From NCBI GenBank assembly GCA_016785225.1, contig JAFBJZ010000915.1:930001-994000 (forward strand): a DNA stretch of 64,000 nt, in the 5' to 3' direction. Below are positions 53,001 to 64,000 of this stretch, one piece after another; position 1 is the first letter of the stretch, and each line of letters starts with the position of its first letter. The notes under the pieces are model-generated. The model saw nothing but the letters and a program-made list of their open reading frames with translations. It did not search any database and was not told the DNA's origin. The translations under genes and the position numbers were made by a program. The stretch comes from Psettodes erumei (taxonomy: Eukaryota > Chordata > Actinopteri > Pleuronectiformes > Psettodidae).

Positions 53001-53197
53001 GGTGGATACAACAAGTGTTCTGAAGAAGTGAATGTCCCAGCTATCCCTGCAGGCAGCGCAGTTTACCCAAATACCATGAGTCGTACCTGAGAAATTGCGT
53101 CTTTCAGGGCGGAACTCAGCGCTTCATTTTTCAATGTTTCTTTCGCTTTCTGCTCACTGAGCCCAATAGAAGTGAAAAGTGTCAACGTATCCGCCAT
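47036..53197 (-). CDS. qars1: Glutaminyl-tRNA synthetase (23 coding exons)
   Basis: Exons (5' to 3'): 53197-53087, 52378-52228, 51737-51628, 51537-51462, 51366-51302, 51176-51123, 50941-50878, 50783-50709, 50587-50499, 50355-50269, 50174-50075, 49989-49911, 49825-49586, 49485-49393, 49303-49166, 49016-48929, 48826-48680, 48532-48431, 48327-48235, 47704-47577, 47499-47433, 47331-47206, 47086-47036. All phases close to 777 residues (human 775). It charges tRNA-Gln in the cytosol as part of the multisynthetase complex. The vertebrate N-terminal tRNA-binding region (MADTLTLFTSIGLSEQKAKE) is followed by the class I core with HIGH (FPPEPNGILHIGHAKAI, about residue 279) and a KMSKS-type loop (VVSKRK, about residue 497). 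A two-barrel anticodon-binding domain follows, and the protein ends NRTVTLKEDPGKN. No defect is seen. Confidence 0.97.
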
Positions 53198-53850
53198 TGT
53201 TTCACCGTATTCTCCAGCTACACTAGAGACACACAGCCACGCCACAACCGCACACAGCTTGCCTTTTCGGAGAGAACACGAGAGACCACTTCCTGTACAG
53301 CTCAAAGGGAGAAAAGAACGTTGAAAAATAACCAATAGGATACGGTGAACAAGGGATGTATTAACCAATCGTGAATGAGTTTGATTTAACGTTACCGCCT
53401 ACAATGACTGACAGAGCCAATAAGTGTCTGTGTTGACATGAATGAGGGAGGAACTACCGGAATCTGTGTAATGTTGCATCAGATTGACATCTAGCGATTT
53501 CGAAACAATTATTAACATTATATTGGTACCGCAAATATGTCTTAATTATTTAAATAACGTTTTAAATGACAACTACCCACACTTTTCATTTGTCGAAAAC
53601 TTTTCCCCAAATATATGCGTCGCTTTCCAACACAGTGTAAGGCCTTTGTTGTCCATCAGTAAATGTTCGGCAAAACAACTCCGTGAAAGTTGTTTACGGT
53701 GGTTGCTCGAGACTGAAGTGCTGTAAGTGAAATTGTGTCACCCTGTAGAAGTCACTTGATTTTACGCTCCCACATGTATTGTTTATTGATTTAGGCAAAA
53801 ATACTGTTGTTCAAACCTCTTACAAACCGACAGGGTAACTGTTAACATCA
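53198..53850. promoter_or_regulatory. Shared divergent promoter of qars1 and ogg1
   Basis: Only 653 bases separate the qars1 ATG (minus) from the ogg1 ATG (plus). No coding exon is present between them. There is no clear TATA box near either start. The head-to-head layout implies overlapping regulation. The exact transcription starts cannot be read from sequence. Confidence 0.6.
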
Positions 53851-56053
53851 ATGGCCAAACATGTGGCGCTGTCATCGGGGGCAAAAATGTGGAGATCCCT
53901 GCCCTGTGCAAAGTCAGAGCTGCGTCTGGATCTCACTCTTGCATGTGGACAATCTTTCCGGTAGGTTGAACGGATTCGGATACTCGAACATCAAATGCAA
54001 ATTCGGACCATCCACACGCGTTTGCATTAACATGCAGTATATGTAAACCCACAGCTGGAGAGAAACATCAGACGGCCACTGGACCGGAGTGATGGGTGGA
54101 CGAGTGTGGACTCTGACCCAGACAGACGACACCCTGTGGTACTACGTTTATAAAAACAAAGACGGACAGAAGTGGAGAGGTGACAGGAGGCAGAGAGCCG
54201 CTGTTTTTCTCCAGGAGAATAACGAGTCAGAGAAGATATTCAAAGGAGCTTTGAAGAAAGAGGAGGATTTAGCAGCTGTGACTTTAGGGCAGGACATTAA
54301 GGAGGAAGAAGAGGTGCTGAAAGATTACCTCCAGCTGAATGTGAAGCTAGACGAACTGTACAGAGAATGGGGAGCAGCAGACCCCCACCTCAAAGAAATT
54401 GCAAACATTTTCACAGGTAAGTGTTTATGCATTAGTGATATCATTATGTATCATGTATGATATCACTATGTATTATTACACAATATGTAAAGACTTAATA
54501 TTTGTTTGATGAGATGTTTTAAATATATATAATTTGTTTTTTCTCAGGCGTGCGAATGTTGCGCCAGGACCCGACTGAATGCCTGTTTTCCTTCATCTGC
54601 ACCTCCAACAACCACATTTCTCGTATCCAGGGCATGGTGGAGAGACTGTGTCAGGCCCTGGGCGCCCCACTGTGCCAGCTGGATCAAACCTCTTACAATG
54701 ATTTTCCTTCACTGACTGCGCTTGCAGGTGCTCTGTCCTTACCCCACAGACCCTTAACCCTTCTTCATAATCTCATCAAGAAAACTTTTACAGTATCCCC
54801 AGTGATATTATTAATCCTTTTCCATTTTGCTTTAGTGTTAGTGGTTCAGTGTTGAAAAAATCCAATCCGGGGGCCTTGATTTCTTTCATTGCTACTGCAG
54901 CAATATTTTCAAATTCACTCATGATGCAGAATGGACAGCATTGTCCTCCCAACCATTGCCTGTCATTAATAGTTAAATGTTGCAAATCAACATTTGACAT
55001 TGGTTTAACAACTACCCTATGCCAATGCTATTTCTGCCCCAATGAACACTGAACAATACCAAGTCATAACCCAAAAATACTTAAGTTCAAATTGTGTCAA
55101 TGTAAAAGTACCACATTGTAAACCAGAAGTAGGCTCACATATTGACATCATCATTGTATGTTTTCTGCATTGTAATTGGCAGAAAGCAGCGTAGAGGCGT
55201 GTCTCAGGGACCTCGGTTTTGGATACCGGGCTCGGTTCTTGCAGCAGAGTGCGAAGCAAATTCTGGACACTCAGGGCCTCCAGTGGCTTGAAGGGCTACG
55301 CAGTGTCCCATATTTGCAGGCCCGTGATGCTCTGCGTGCTCTCCCTGGTGTGGGCACCAAGGTACAACAGTGTCTTGTGTTTTTTAAATTTAAGTCAACT
55401 TTGTAGTAGTAACATGTAATAAAGGCTTTGTGTCATCCTGTAGGTGGCAGACTGTGTATGTCTGATGTCCCTGGATAAGGCAGAAGCCGTGCCCGTTGAT
55501 ACACATGTGTGGCAGATTGCTAAGCGTGACTACAATTATGCTACTGGCAAAGCACAGAAGAGCATCACAGATAAGCTTCACCGAGATATTGGTTTGTATT
55601 GACGTACTTCAGTAGTTTCAAGTGGTTGTAAACATTGAGTACATGTTATCTGTAATTCGTTAACACAATGCCTAATGTTATATTTCAACATAGGTGATTT
55701 TTTCAGAAAACTGTGGGGTCCTTATGCTGGTTGGGCACAGTCGGTCAGTAGTATTTTAGCAGTCTGTATCTGTTGGTCACTTCCTTTCACATATCCTTAC
55801 ACTCCACCTGTGGCAGTATTAACACAGAGTCTCTTTTCTGCTTCAGGTGTTGTTCTGTGCTGACCTCAAGAAGTTCCAAAATCTAAAAGAAAAGCCACAT
55901 CTGATAAAGCCAAAAAAAGAGGAAGACGATGGAGAAATGACGGTGGCACGTAAAAAAACAAAATTTAAGACCGAGACAAATGGAATTGTGAAAAGCAAAT
56001 CACCATGCCACAAGAAAGCAAAGAAGCCTGTCAAGAATGAGAGGGTAGTATGA
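53851..56053 (+). CDS. ogg1: 8-oxoguanine DNA glycosylase/AP lyase (7 coding exons)
   Basis: Exons: 53851-53960, 54055-54416, 54548-54727, 55183-55361, 55444-55591, 55694-55743, 55847-56053. Phases close to 411 residues (human 345). OGG1 removes 8-oxoguanine opposite cytosine in base excision repair. The N-terminal beta domain is present (SELRLDLTLACGQSFRW). The core has RQDPTECLFSFICTSNNHIS and the helix-hairpin-helix LPGVGTKVADC, whose Lys (about 277) is the Schiff-base nucleophile (human K249). The catalytic Asp is in VPVDTHVW (about 296; human D268). LWGPYAGWAQSVLFCADL closes the fold. The last exon adds a Lys-rich tail (KPKKEEDDGEM, CHKKAKKPVKNERVV) that could serve as a nuclear signal. 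The insert between residues 70 and 125, rich in Lys and Glu, explains most of the extra length. The start is chosen as the first ATG with good family spacing. Confidence 0.96.
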
Positions 56054-59000
56054 GGTAAACAAGCTTCTTACATTAGCATTCACTCCAGATAATACAATAA
56101 CACATCATTTAATTCAGCTTCATTTGAAAACCCACTGGAACTTTTTTTTACTGTAACCTGTTCTTGTCTGCTTCCCAATGGGATGACTATTGCAAATGCA
56201 ACACACAACAAAAACAAAATATGTTATTTTTAGTGTCCATATTTTAGAGCACAGCCATCAATATAGATTTACCCTTGAGCCAGGTAAAACCATCAGTCAC
56301 ATTTCTGCCCAATGTTGCCAGAAATGGCCCCTAGGGGTCAGTGTGCTTTCGAAGATATTGCTCTGCGAGATAATATCACACAGTGGGCTAATTGCTTCAG
56401 CATGTTTTTCTGTCTTTTTTAAATTTTGAGAACAAATTGCACTGTTGCCCTGGGTGAATATGCTTTGACAAGCCCCCAAGTTCCTCCTGTTCTACTCTGT
56501 ACCCACACACCATGGCATTTGTGTGCATGTCTAAAAAGGTCATACAACACCAAAATGGTGTTTCTTCCCTCCATTCCCTGAATTAAAATAGTATATCTGT
56601 GTGTTGGATCATAAAAAGCAGTTTGGCTGGGTGACTGTGAAGTGCCAGGGTGTCTGTATGTTTATCTATAGGCATTAGTTGACTGTGTCAGCTGGTCTTT
56701 TTATAGCAAGGATTGCAGTTATCTGCTGTCACTGCTTGGGGCTAGTGTGCCTGTCTCTGGTGACAAAATGGACATGTCTCTTAGAGTGCTTGACATGTCT
56801 CTCTACCGCAATACAATATCTTACATTGTTCAAAACATATGAAACATTATGAAATGTGGCAACAGCCTACGTGACTTTCAAGTCCTTTTCTTGCCCTATA
56901 AAACCTTTTTATTTTCTGACATGTAGGCTTAAGTGAGCAGGTGCATCATGCATGTTGCTGATGCAACTGTGTGTTTGAATGTGCGTGTCTTGCCCGCACG
57001 TGTTTATTATTTGTGGAAGTGTGTGCAGCCATGTGAGTTAATGAATATGTGAGTCAGCTTTCATCCCGATTCCAGTGAGCTGGACAAAAGCTGGGGCCCA
57101 GCTTCAAGGCAAAGTCACTGTGATGATGAAGAACCAGATTGGAATAATAGTTAAAAGAAGAAGAAAAATGATAAATTGAGAGAGTGGGATAGGTGAATGC
57201 ACGCTTGAGGTGGAGACAGAAATTTGACAGAAAAAGCCACATGTGCATGCAAGTTGACCCACAAAGACTAAAACAATCCAACTGTGGCCTGTGCCTTATG
57301 TAAGAGGAGGGTCACAGCTTGTGTTATACCCTCAGGAATTGTTCAGTTGAGAGGATATAACTCAACACACTGTCTTTCTCTAAGAGACTCTTCTACAGAC
57401 ACAAGGGGGCGCCACTTTTGGACCAAAAGGTGAAGGCCTCTATTAACAGATGTGCAGCAGCCAGATCCTATTTGTTTGCCTTTGTGTGACAGCATGTGAA
57501 AGATGGTTTTATGGTACTTGAGTTTGAGAGAATGTGCATGTGTGTGTGCTCATGGATAAAATGACCAGATGACATAGTGTGTTTTCGACTGATGCAGTTA
57601 ATGAGATACCTTACAATTCAAGGCACTTCATCACACTGATGCAAAAAATGTAAATCTAATACTGTATACAGCCATAAAGCAGCCCTGCACATTAACTTGT
57701 AACACTGCCATAATGGCCTAATACAATCAGAGAAGTGATAGCTACCCCAGTATAAATGGTATAGATTACAGTAATGCCTAGTAATATTATGTAATATACT
57801 TAGTATATGTTTATATAATGATAATAATAATTTTCAAAATTTAGTTGTTTGTCAATTCAGAGTGAATTAGATTATATGCTATATTTTTTCACAGTATAAC
57901 CATGTATCTCTTTATGTCAAAACTAATATTTGACAGTTTAAAAAATATATGTATTACAAGGATTATATGAAAGTTATTATATCACTATTATTATACATTC
58001 ATTTAAAATATATTCTTATAAATTCAAATAAACATTTCATATGCAAGCTCTGCTCAGGGTTCTCTCTTAAACCCAAAAATGGTCTCAATGCACATCCCCA
58101 CTCTATCTGCTACTTATAATGATGAATGTTATTATTTTTGAATAGTAACAGATGTATTATATAACAGCATCTGATACAATAACTAACGTGGATCAAATTT
58201 AAAAAGAGTTGTGTTGATTCACCTTCGATGTGGTTAAACTCAATGCTGCTTGAGACGACAGTGGGGGAGCCTGATTGATGGGGGAGGCAGTCTGCACGTG
58301 GAAGGCTGTGTTTGGGGCCTGGATTTGGGGAGATTATTCTTTGGTGTCTAGACGCCCATAGGTTAAAGGGAAAGCCACAGAGAAAGAGCACAGAGCTGGC
58401 AGAGGTATTTTAGACCTTAAGCTTTTTTGACTTGTATGTGTGCAGATGGACATCAGTGTTTGAAGGTTGGCTGTTCATATTGAGAGAGGCTAATTTTGTG
58501 GAGAAAATTAATGCTTTCCCCCATCTGATAGAATCTCCATTTAGCTTGCTGTGATTAAGATTCAGTGCCTTATAGATTGGGTGGAAGAAACATTTCCATC
58601 TGTGCTGGTATTAAATTTCCGAGCCCCTACCAGGATCAATTCAAATGACTAAGTGGAATGTATTCACTACATTCCTGGACAAAGATGGTATAGAAACACT
58701 ATCCACAGTTTATATGGGTGGGGGATAGCACATATTCCATGTGCGGTTTAGGTGTATGTCAGTGTTAGTGCAGCTAACTACTTCCTTTTTGAGAAATTGT
58801 TCATTTAGGTAGCTTTAAATAAGTCTCCCATCATATTTATTTAAAGCCCACTAAAAATTCCAAATATGAATCAAGCTGTCAGTCAGGGCAATATACATGT
58901 AACTTACAGGGCTGAACCGCTTAAGACAAGTAGGACACAGTGGTGGAAAGTAATGAAGTATATTTACTCAACTATCGTTCTTAAGTACCATTTTTGACAT

Positions 59001-59800
59001 ATTTGTACTTGATAATAAATCAAAGGGACAATTTACCATGCAACCACCACTCTTCCTTTAAAATGCGTTTAAGTACATGACGCTGATAATGTTTCTGTAC
59101 TTGTACCTCAAATAAACATCCATTCTTTCTCCAGTTATTTCTAGGCATCTAGGGTTTGATCACTTATCTCCTGCCATTAGAATATTAGTCATAATCCATG
59201 TGCAGTAATGTGATTACCATCTTGGAGGTGTAACCTGCTCCTCGTGTCCAAACCTTTCAGTGTCCCTCCTGCTGGTTCAGTTGTAATGTAATGGCATTAG
59301 GACAATCCTCTGAGCTGCACGGGTTATTTTAGGACTCACCTACACAGTGCAGATGATCTAATGAAAGTTACAAATACAGGAAGAAAAAATAAGATACTGA
59401 ATGAGATGACCATCATTTGGTAACCAAGCCTGCTGTGTACTTAATGGTCTTCATCAACTTACTGTTTTTCAACTCAATCAGTGGCAGAGCTATAGTCTAA
59501 CCAGCATGTCCAAACTAGAGTTTTTGCAAGACAGAGAGAGAACCAGGCGTGGGATGAAGGGGATGAGGTGTATGTGTGTGTGTGTGTGGGGGGGCATTGA
59601 GCCAAGGTGCAGCATGAGGAAACAGTATCATGTTGGCTAAGAATCCCTTGCTCCCCTCAACAAACCCTGTTTGTCTGGAGGGCAGGACAGAGGGAGGCTA
59701 GAGTTTCATGCACGCTCTGTTCCTGCTCATTGTCCCCTCTGCTGCTGTTGCTGCTGCACCACTCTGCCAGAAATGTCAGGTGCCTCCTCACCTGCCTCCA
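56054..59800. other. Intergenic DNA downstream of ogg1
   Basis: No gene is recognised. The first part would be the ogg1 3' UTR; an ATTAAA lies near 56,582. The rest is AT-rich with a dispersed repeat copy at 58.9 kb and a GT tract at 59,573-59,590. Confidence 0.6.
58938..59115 (+). repeat. Fish dispersed repeat, copy 4
   Basis: It opens 'acagtggtggaaagtaatga' and continues 'tatttactcaactatcgttc' and 'ttaagtaccatttttgacat'. This is the best-preserved 5' end of the family seen at 462, 16,205 and 34,730. Confidence 0.65.
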
Positions 59801-60421
59801 CGCGTCTCTTCTTTAACACCTGGCCACTTTCCCGCCGTGGTTGAGAGCCTAACGGCGCGTGTTCGGCTATTTAACGTGTGAAAACCCCACAGGACGTGGA
59901 CAGAGGCACTTGCATGCTGCGCGATGATGTCAGTGCCAACGTCGTCATATTTCCACTCGGCACTGTCTAAACAGGCTGCTGCGTGGAAGGTAGATGAAGC
60001 GATACACACAGTACACGGATATACCCGAAGTGAAATTGCGTGCCAGTGATGTTGCGTAACAGACGTGCCAAGCTGTAGGTCGGTGGGTGGGCAACCGTGT
60101 TTATCCGCCTGTGAGCAGAAAGAAATGAAGAGGGAGGGAGAGCGATGAGAGGAGAGATGGAGCGGTCGGAGGGGGCGTAATTCTCCTTACTAGCTTTGAC
60201 TAGAGAGGGTTGGCGGCGGTACAAGGCTGCTGATCGCGACCTCTCCGTATGTGCGACAACGGACCGTTTTTCGCTTCCACTGCCGCCACTTGTCTCCTGC
60301 GGCTGAAAAAGCGGTGAACTTGGCCCACGTCTCTTTTTTTTGCTTTGGATAACTAGGTATGTCATAGCCCTTATATCCTGCCGCAGAGGACGCCATCGGC
60401 GAGGCGCCGCACACGCTTGCA
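59800..60421 (+). promoter_or_regulatory. CpG-rich island with probable non-coding first exon of an unseen gene
   Basis: GC and CpG density rise sharply, e.g. 'gaggcgccgcacacgcttgc' at 60,400. The island ends in a strong donor (gcag/gtatgt) at 60,421. Open frames before the donor are not protein-like and none starts with a convincing ATG, so I infer a 5' UTR exon. The coding part would lie beyond the right edge of the window or further downstream. Strand is inferred from the donor. Confidence 0.45.
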
Positions 60422-63400
60422 GGTATGTTCTTGATCGGTAACGGATGGACTTTTCGTTAACGATCGTGGAGCGGCTGCTATGCGGCGATACTTTGCGCAG
60501 TGACTCATGTGTGACGCTGCGTCTACCTGTGCCGCGGTACCAGCCGTCAGTCGTGCAGTTACAGGCTGTTAACATATCACCGTCACCTGTACTTGGTTTC
60601 CGTGCTTTGTGCATGTTGTTATTGGGACGAAAACTAATGTCCCAATCGTGAGGAGTGCAGGACAAAGCGGCAGTTTGGGCTGATTTTTCCAGTTAGGTGT
60701 CGTTAGGCTGGTAACGAACACGCAGACGCCGTTACTACGTGCCCGACGGTGAATAATGTCTGCCTGTCGCTGAAATGTGCAAAAATCACTTTTTAAATCT
60801 CAAATTTACCCTCAGTCCTTTACTGTAGCTAAGTTCACACTGGCACTTTTTTAGCTGTGTGCCAACGTTACTAACTATTAGTTTACCTGCAACATTGAGC
60901 TACTTAGTTACTGAACATTACGGATAACTGCTAATTCAGGTGAGGTAGCACAGCAGGACTCACCGATGAAAATTTTCTTTATTGTTAATTTCAGTTCATC
61001 ACTGGGGATAGCTTAAAAATCATCCTGGTACAGAATCAATTTGGGGCTTCACCAGCCTTGCGACTCTACTACCAGTTTCTTTCATTAATTTGAATGGTGA
61101 ACCAGAGAGCCCAACTATCCCAGGAAATTAAAAAGGCTTAGCTGTCCAGAAAGTGAAAATGAATTGTGTGCACGTCGGTGAAACAGCAACAAGTGGGGTA
61201 CTAGATCCCCATTAGGGCAGTGCTTGCAGGTGCGCATAGTGTCTCGTGTGCGTGCATATGTGGAATATTTACGAGGGTTGCCCAACCTCAACATGTAGGA
61301 GAAGGGCTGTGGCGCTTCAGAGGATCTGGATCCACCTGTTCTTCATCAGGATTTGAACGCATCAAGCGTAGGGAGAAAGGCAAAATGCATCGAAACCCGA
61401 ATCCCCACTCCCACTGAGCGCGCACAGGACGCACAATGTGCCGCTGGATATAACGCAGAGCCCTGCCAGACGACTTTAAGTCAAAAGAAAAACAACACAC
61501 CAGCTTATCCACTGACGAGAGAAAGAGGCTCTCTCTACTTATAAAGTAACTCAAAAAAGATTTACTGGCTGCTTTGATAGTATTTTCAGGGAGAAGTGGA
61601 GTTTTGGAAGAGTAAAAGGGTGTTACAGGATGGAAGATTATCCATGACTGCATTGAGTATCCTACAAATAGTTTATTATCTCGTGAAAACAGGTTATTAA
61701 TCACTCATATTTTGGGCCAGATGCTTTTGAACTGGAAGTATAGTTAAACAATACCTTCCAGTTAACAGCTGACATGTTACAGTTCCCAGAACAGTCCTGA
61801 ACTGTCAGGACAGTGGAAAATAAAGCATAAGTCAAGACATTGGTATATAAATGAAGCATAAACCCACTAACCACTAGACACAATCTATCCCTATGCTCTT
61901 TTGTGGCTCTGGATCTCTTTGGCAAGCAGTCAGGTAAATTAATCATTGCATTTTTACTAAGTTCTAAATAGGCACCGAGAATGTCCATGCACAAGATAGT
62001 GCTTTATTTTTGCAAACAAACAATTTGCCTCACAACACACCACTTATATTAACACAGCAGTCATTTCATTGCATACAGCTGTAACAATGTGAGAGTGTTG
62101 GGTTAAATTGGTGCTGTGGTTAACTCTCTGTAGCAGGCATACAGTTTATGACTTGTGACGCCTGTAATCACTTTTTCTGAAAGTGTTTTGTGGCTTGACG
62201 TGGTTTGGCAGCTGTCTCACTCAATCACCAGACTATCTCTCAGGGTGTGTTTCTGGGAATGTCCGGGTGCTAATTTGAACAAGTGGGGCATAATTATTCA
62301 CTGAATCTTATAGACAATGTCAGCTCTCCGGTGAACTCTCTATCCATGGTCATCTATCATGTGTCAATATTTGTAGCTTGTATTTTTGGGCAGAGGGCTG
62401 TATTTGTGTAGGTTTGTGTGTGTGTATGTCCACTGTGTGTGGTGGAGTTACAGTTAAAATGCCTCACCCTTTACGTCTGACCTTCAGCCTTTGATCGGTG
62501 GCTCGTGTGAAGGCGGAACATCAGTCAAAGATGTTGTGGGGCTCAGCACTTTTAAGCTGGACATCCGCTCCAACTGGGGATCAAAAGCACCCCCGATTGG
62601 TTCTGGAGCCTCCTCTCTCCATATAGCTTGAGCTCACTGTGTGGTTGCTTGCCCCCTCAGGCAGTGGATCACCACGAGAGAGGCATCTCGAACAGGTTTT
62701 GGTTTGCCTTAAGAGCTAAATGGACAGATTTGTTCCAGTCTAGAGGTCTAGAAGTTGGTGAAAACTTTCTGGCATGTTTGTTGGGAGCTTGTGTATCTCT
62801 TAATGTATATAATCTTAATTTAAACTGAATAGTTTGGTTCCTGCTTTATGAATTTAATTTGAAGGTGGTAGCTATAATCAGAATGAGCAAAGGAATATTG
62901 TGGGAGCTGTTTGCTATCCATATGTTATTTCAAGGTGTGGAATTTTTAACGGTCAAACTCGCGACCTCCCCCACAACTTGCATACCAGCATAACCACACA
63001 CACACTGCCCGCCCCATTTCTCCCCTCTCTCTGTTTTTCTCTCTGTCTCACATACACACAAATCCACAAACATACACTGCTTCACAGTCTCACCTCTCCC
63101 CCTCCAGAGTGCAGCACAAACAAGTTATACATCTGTATGGCAAGCTGATGGGCAAGCAGTAATACTTAACTGCTCTCTTGGGCTGGGGCACTGTTGCTTT
63201 GCAGAGGTCCATCAGCTCTGTGCTGGTTCATTCAAGTCTCTTTCTCCATTTTCCCTCTCTTTTTTCCTCTGTCCATCTTTTATATTCCTACCCTCTTTTT
63301 TCTGTCTGTCCATCTTTGCCGTCACTGCAGAAACCCTGTGACTGTACCCCTCTCAACTTGTAATCTGATTCATAGTGTCTGTTTTGTTTTTTGAAAAGTT

Positions 63401-63659
63401 TTGGGTTTTATTAGTTTTCCTTGGTCTCCCTCATGTTCATCCCAATCTTCCACTGGCCACCTCTCCTTCTCAGCTGAGTGCCTCTCTGGTCATGATTCAT
63501 TACAGAGCCACCTTGACACTGGATACTACAAGTCAACTCAGGTATTGGCTCTCAGTCAAAAACATGACCTTGTAATCTCATGCACAGACACACACACACA
63601 CAGTACAAACAGTACAAATATGAATTTCTAGCCATGCCACTAACGTGCCACTAAGGTTG
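60422..63659. other. Non-coding DNA after the CpG island
   Basis: Likely first intron of the gene starting near 60.4 kb, or intergenic. A pyrimidine-rich stretch lies at 63,230-63,320 and CA repeats near 63,000 and 63,590. No exon is supported. Confidence 0.5.
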
Positions 63660-63775
63660 GCAAAGGCATTCAGCCAGTCCAGACCACTGAAATGTCTCAA
63701 CAACTACTGGATGAATTGTCATCACATTTTGCAGCGATTCATGGTCCCCAGAGGATGCATCCTGATTACTATAGA
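63660..63775 (+). repeat. Fish dispersed repeat, second copy of the 13.6-14.3 kb family
   Basis: It contains 'caacaactactggatgaatt' and 'ttcatggtccccagaggatg', matching the phrase at about 13,716. The copy is short and non-coding. Confidence 0.6.
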
Positions 63776-64000
63776 GAGACCAATCAATGAGCAGGTGCTA
63801 ACCCCCCTCCTCTGCTATGTGATTGGATTATCATTGTCCAACCAAATTCAGGTTTAAAAACAGGGTCAAAATTCTTATTTGTAACTTTAGCATCACACAC
63901 AGTGTGGGAACTTGAAACGCTGAGTTTTACACTCAGTTTTTTGCTTTGTATCTGTACACAGACCATATAATTAGACCAGATAAACAGCTTAAATTAGCTT

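Noticed and set aside
59967..60665. 232-codon minus-strand open frame over the CpG island
   Set aside because: GC-rich DNA has few stops; composition is Arg/Ser/Pro without motif, and the donor at 60,421 is on the plus strand.
1..64000. tRNA, rRNA, CRISPR or bacterial-type operons
   Set aside because: No cloverleaf, rRNA core, spaced direct repeats or Shine-Dalgarno-led gene strings were seen; the DNA is clearly vertebrate.

Overview
The window is vertebrate nuclear DNA, almost certainly from a ray-finned (probably percomorph) fish. It has long AT-rich introns, short coding exons with GT-AG borders, many CA/GT, AT and GA microsatellites, and decayed Tc1-like transposons and other fish-type dispersed repeats. 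No bacterial, organellar, tRNA, rRNA or CRISPR feature was recognised. All gene models were spliced by eye, so exon limits rest on reading frame, splice consensus and recalled protein families, not on transcripts.

Layout. 1-14,600: upstream or first-intron DNA of prickle2, without recognisable coding exons. 14,607-23,490 (+): prickle2, a planar cell polarity gene with PET domain, three LIM domains and a C-terminal CaaX box. 23,685-24,700: decayed Tc1 transposon. 25,312-27,348 (-), perhaps extending to 29,100: 3' part of a periphilin-1-like gene. 29,557-35,534 (+): a very compact single-domain receptor-type protein tyrosine phosphatase. 37,138-41,841 (-): qrich1, complete. 42,540-46,400: qrich1 promoter, an orphan ORF, an intronless frameshifted coiled-coil gene (-) and a retrotransposon fragment (+). 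47,036-53,197 (-): qars1, glutaminyl-tRNA synthetase, complete in 23 coding exons. 53,851-56,053 (+): ogg1, 8-oxoguanine DNA glycosylase, complete in 7 coding exons and head-to-head with qars1. 56,054-64,000: intergenic DNA with a GC-rich island near 60 kb that ends in a splice donor and looks like the non-coding first exon of a further gene.

The genes do not form one pathway. qrich1 and qars1 are also neighbours on human 3p21.31, so that block is old. A periphilin-like gene beside prickle2 mirrors the human PRICKLE1-PPHLN1 linkage on 12q12, which suggests a paired block from whole-genome duplication. The most unusual item is the short receptor phosphatase: every splice phase closes to give a 522-residue protein with signal peptide, about 70 extracellular residues, a cysteine-rich membrane segment, one intact catalytic domain and an arginine-rich tail, but no fibronectin repeats.
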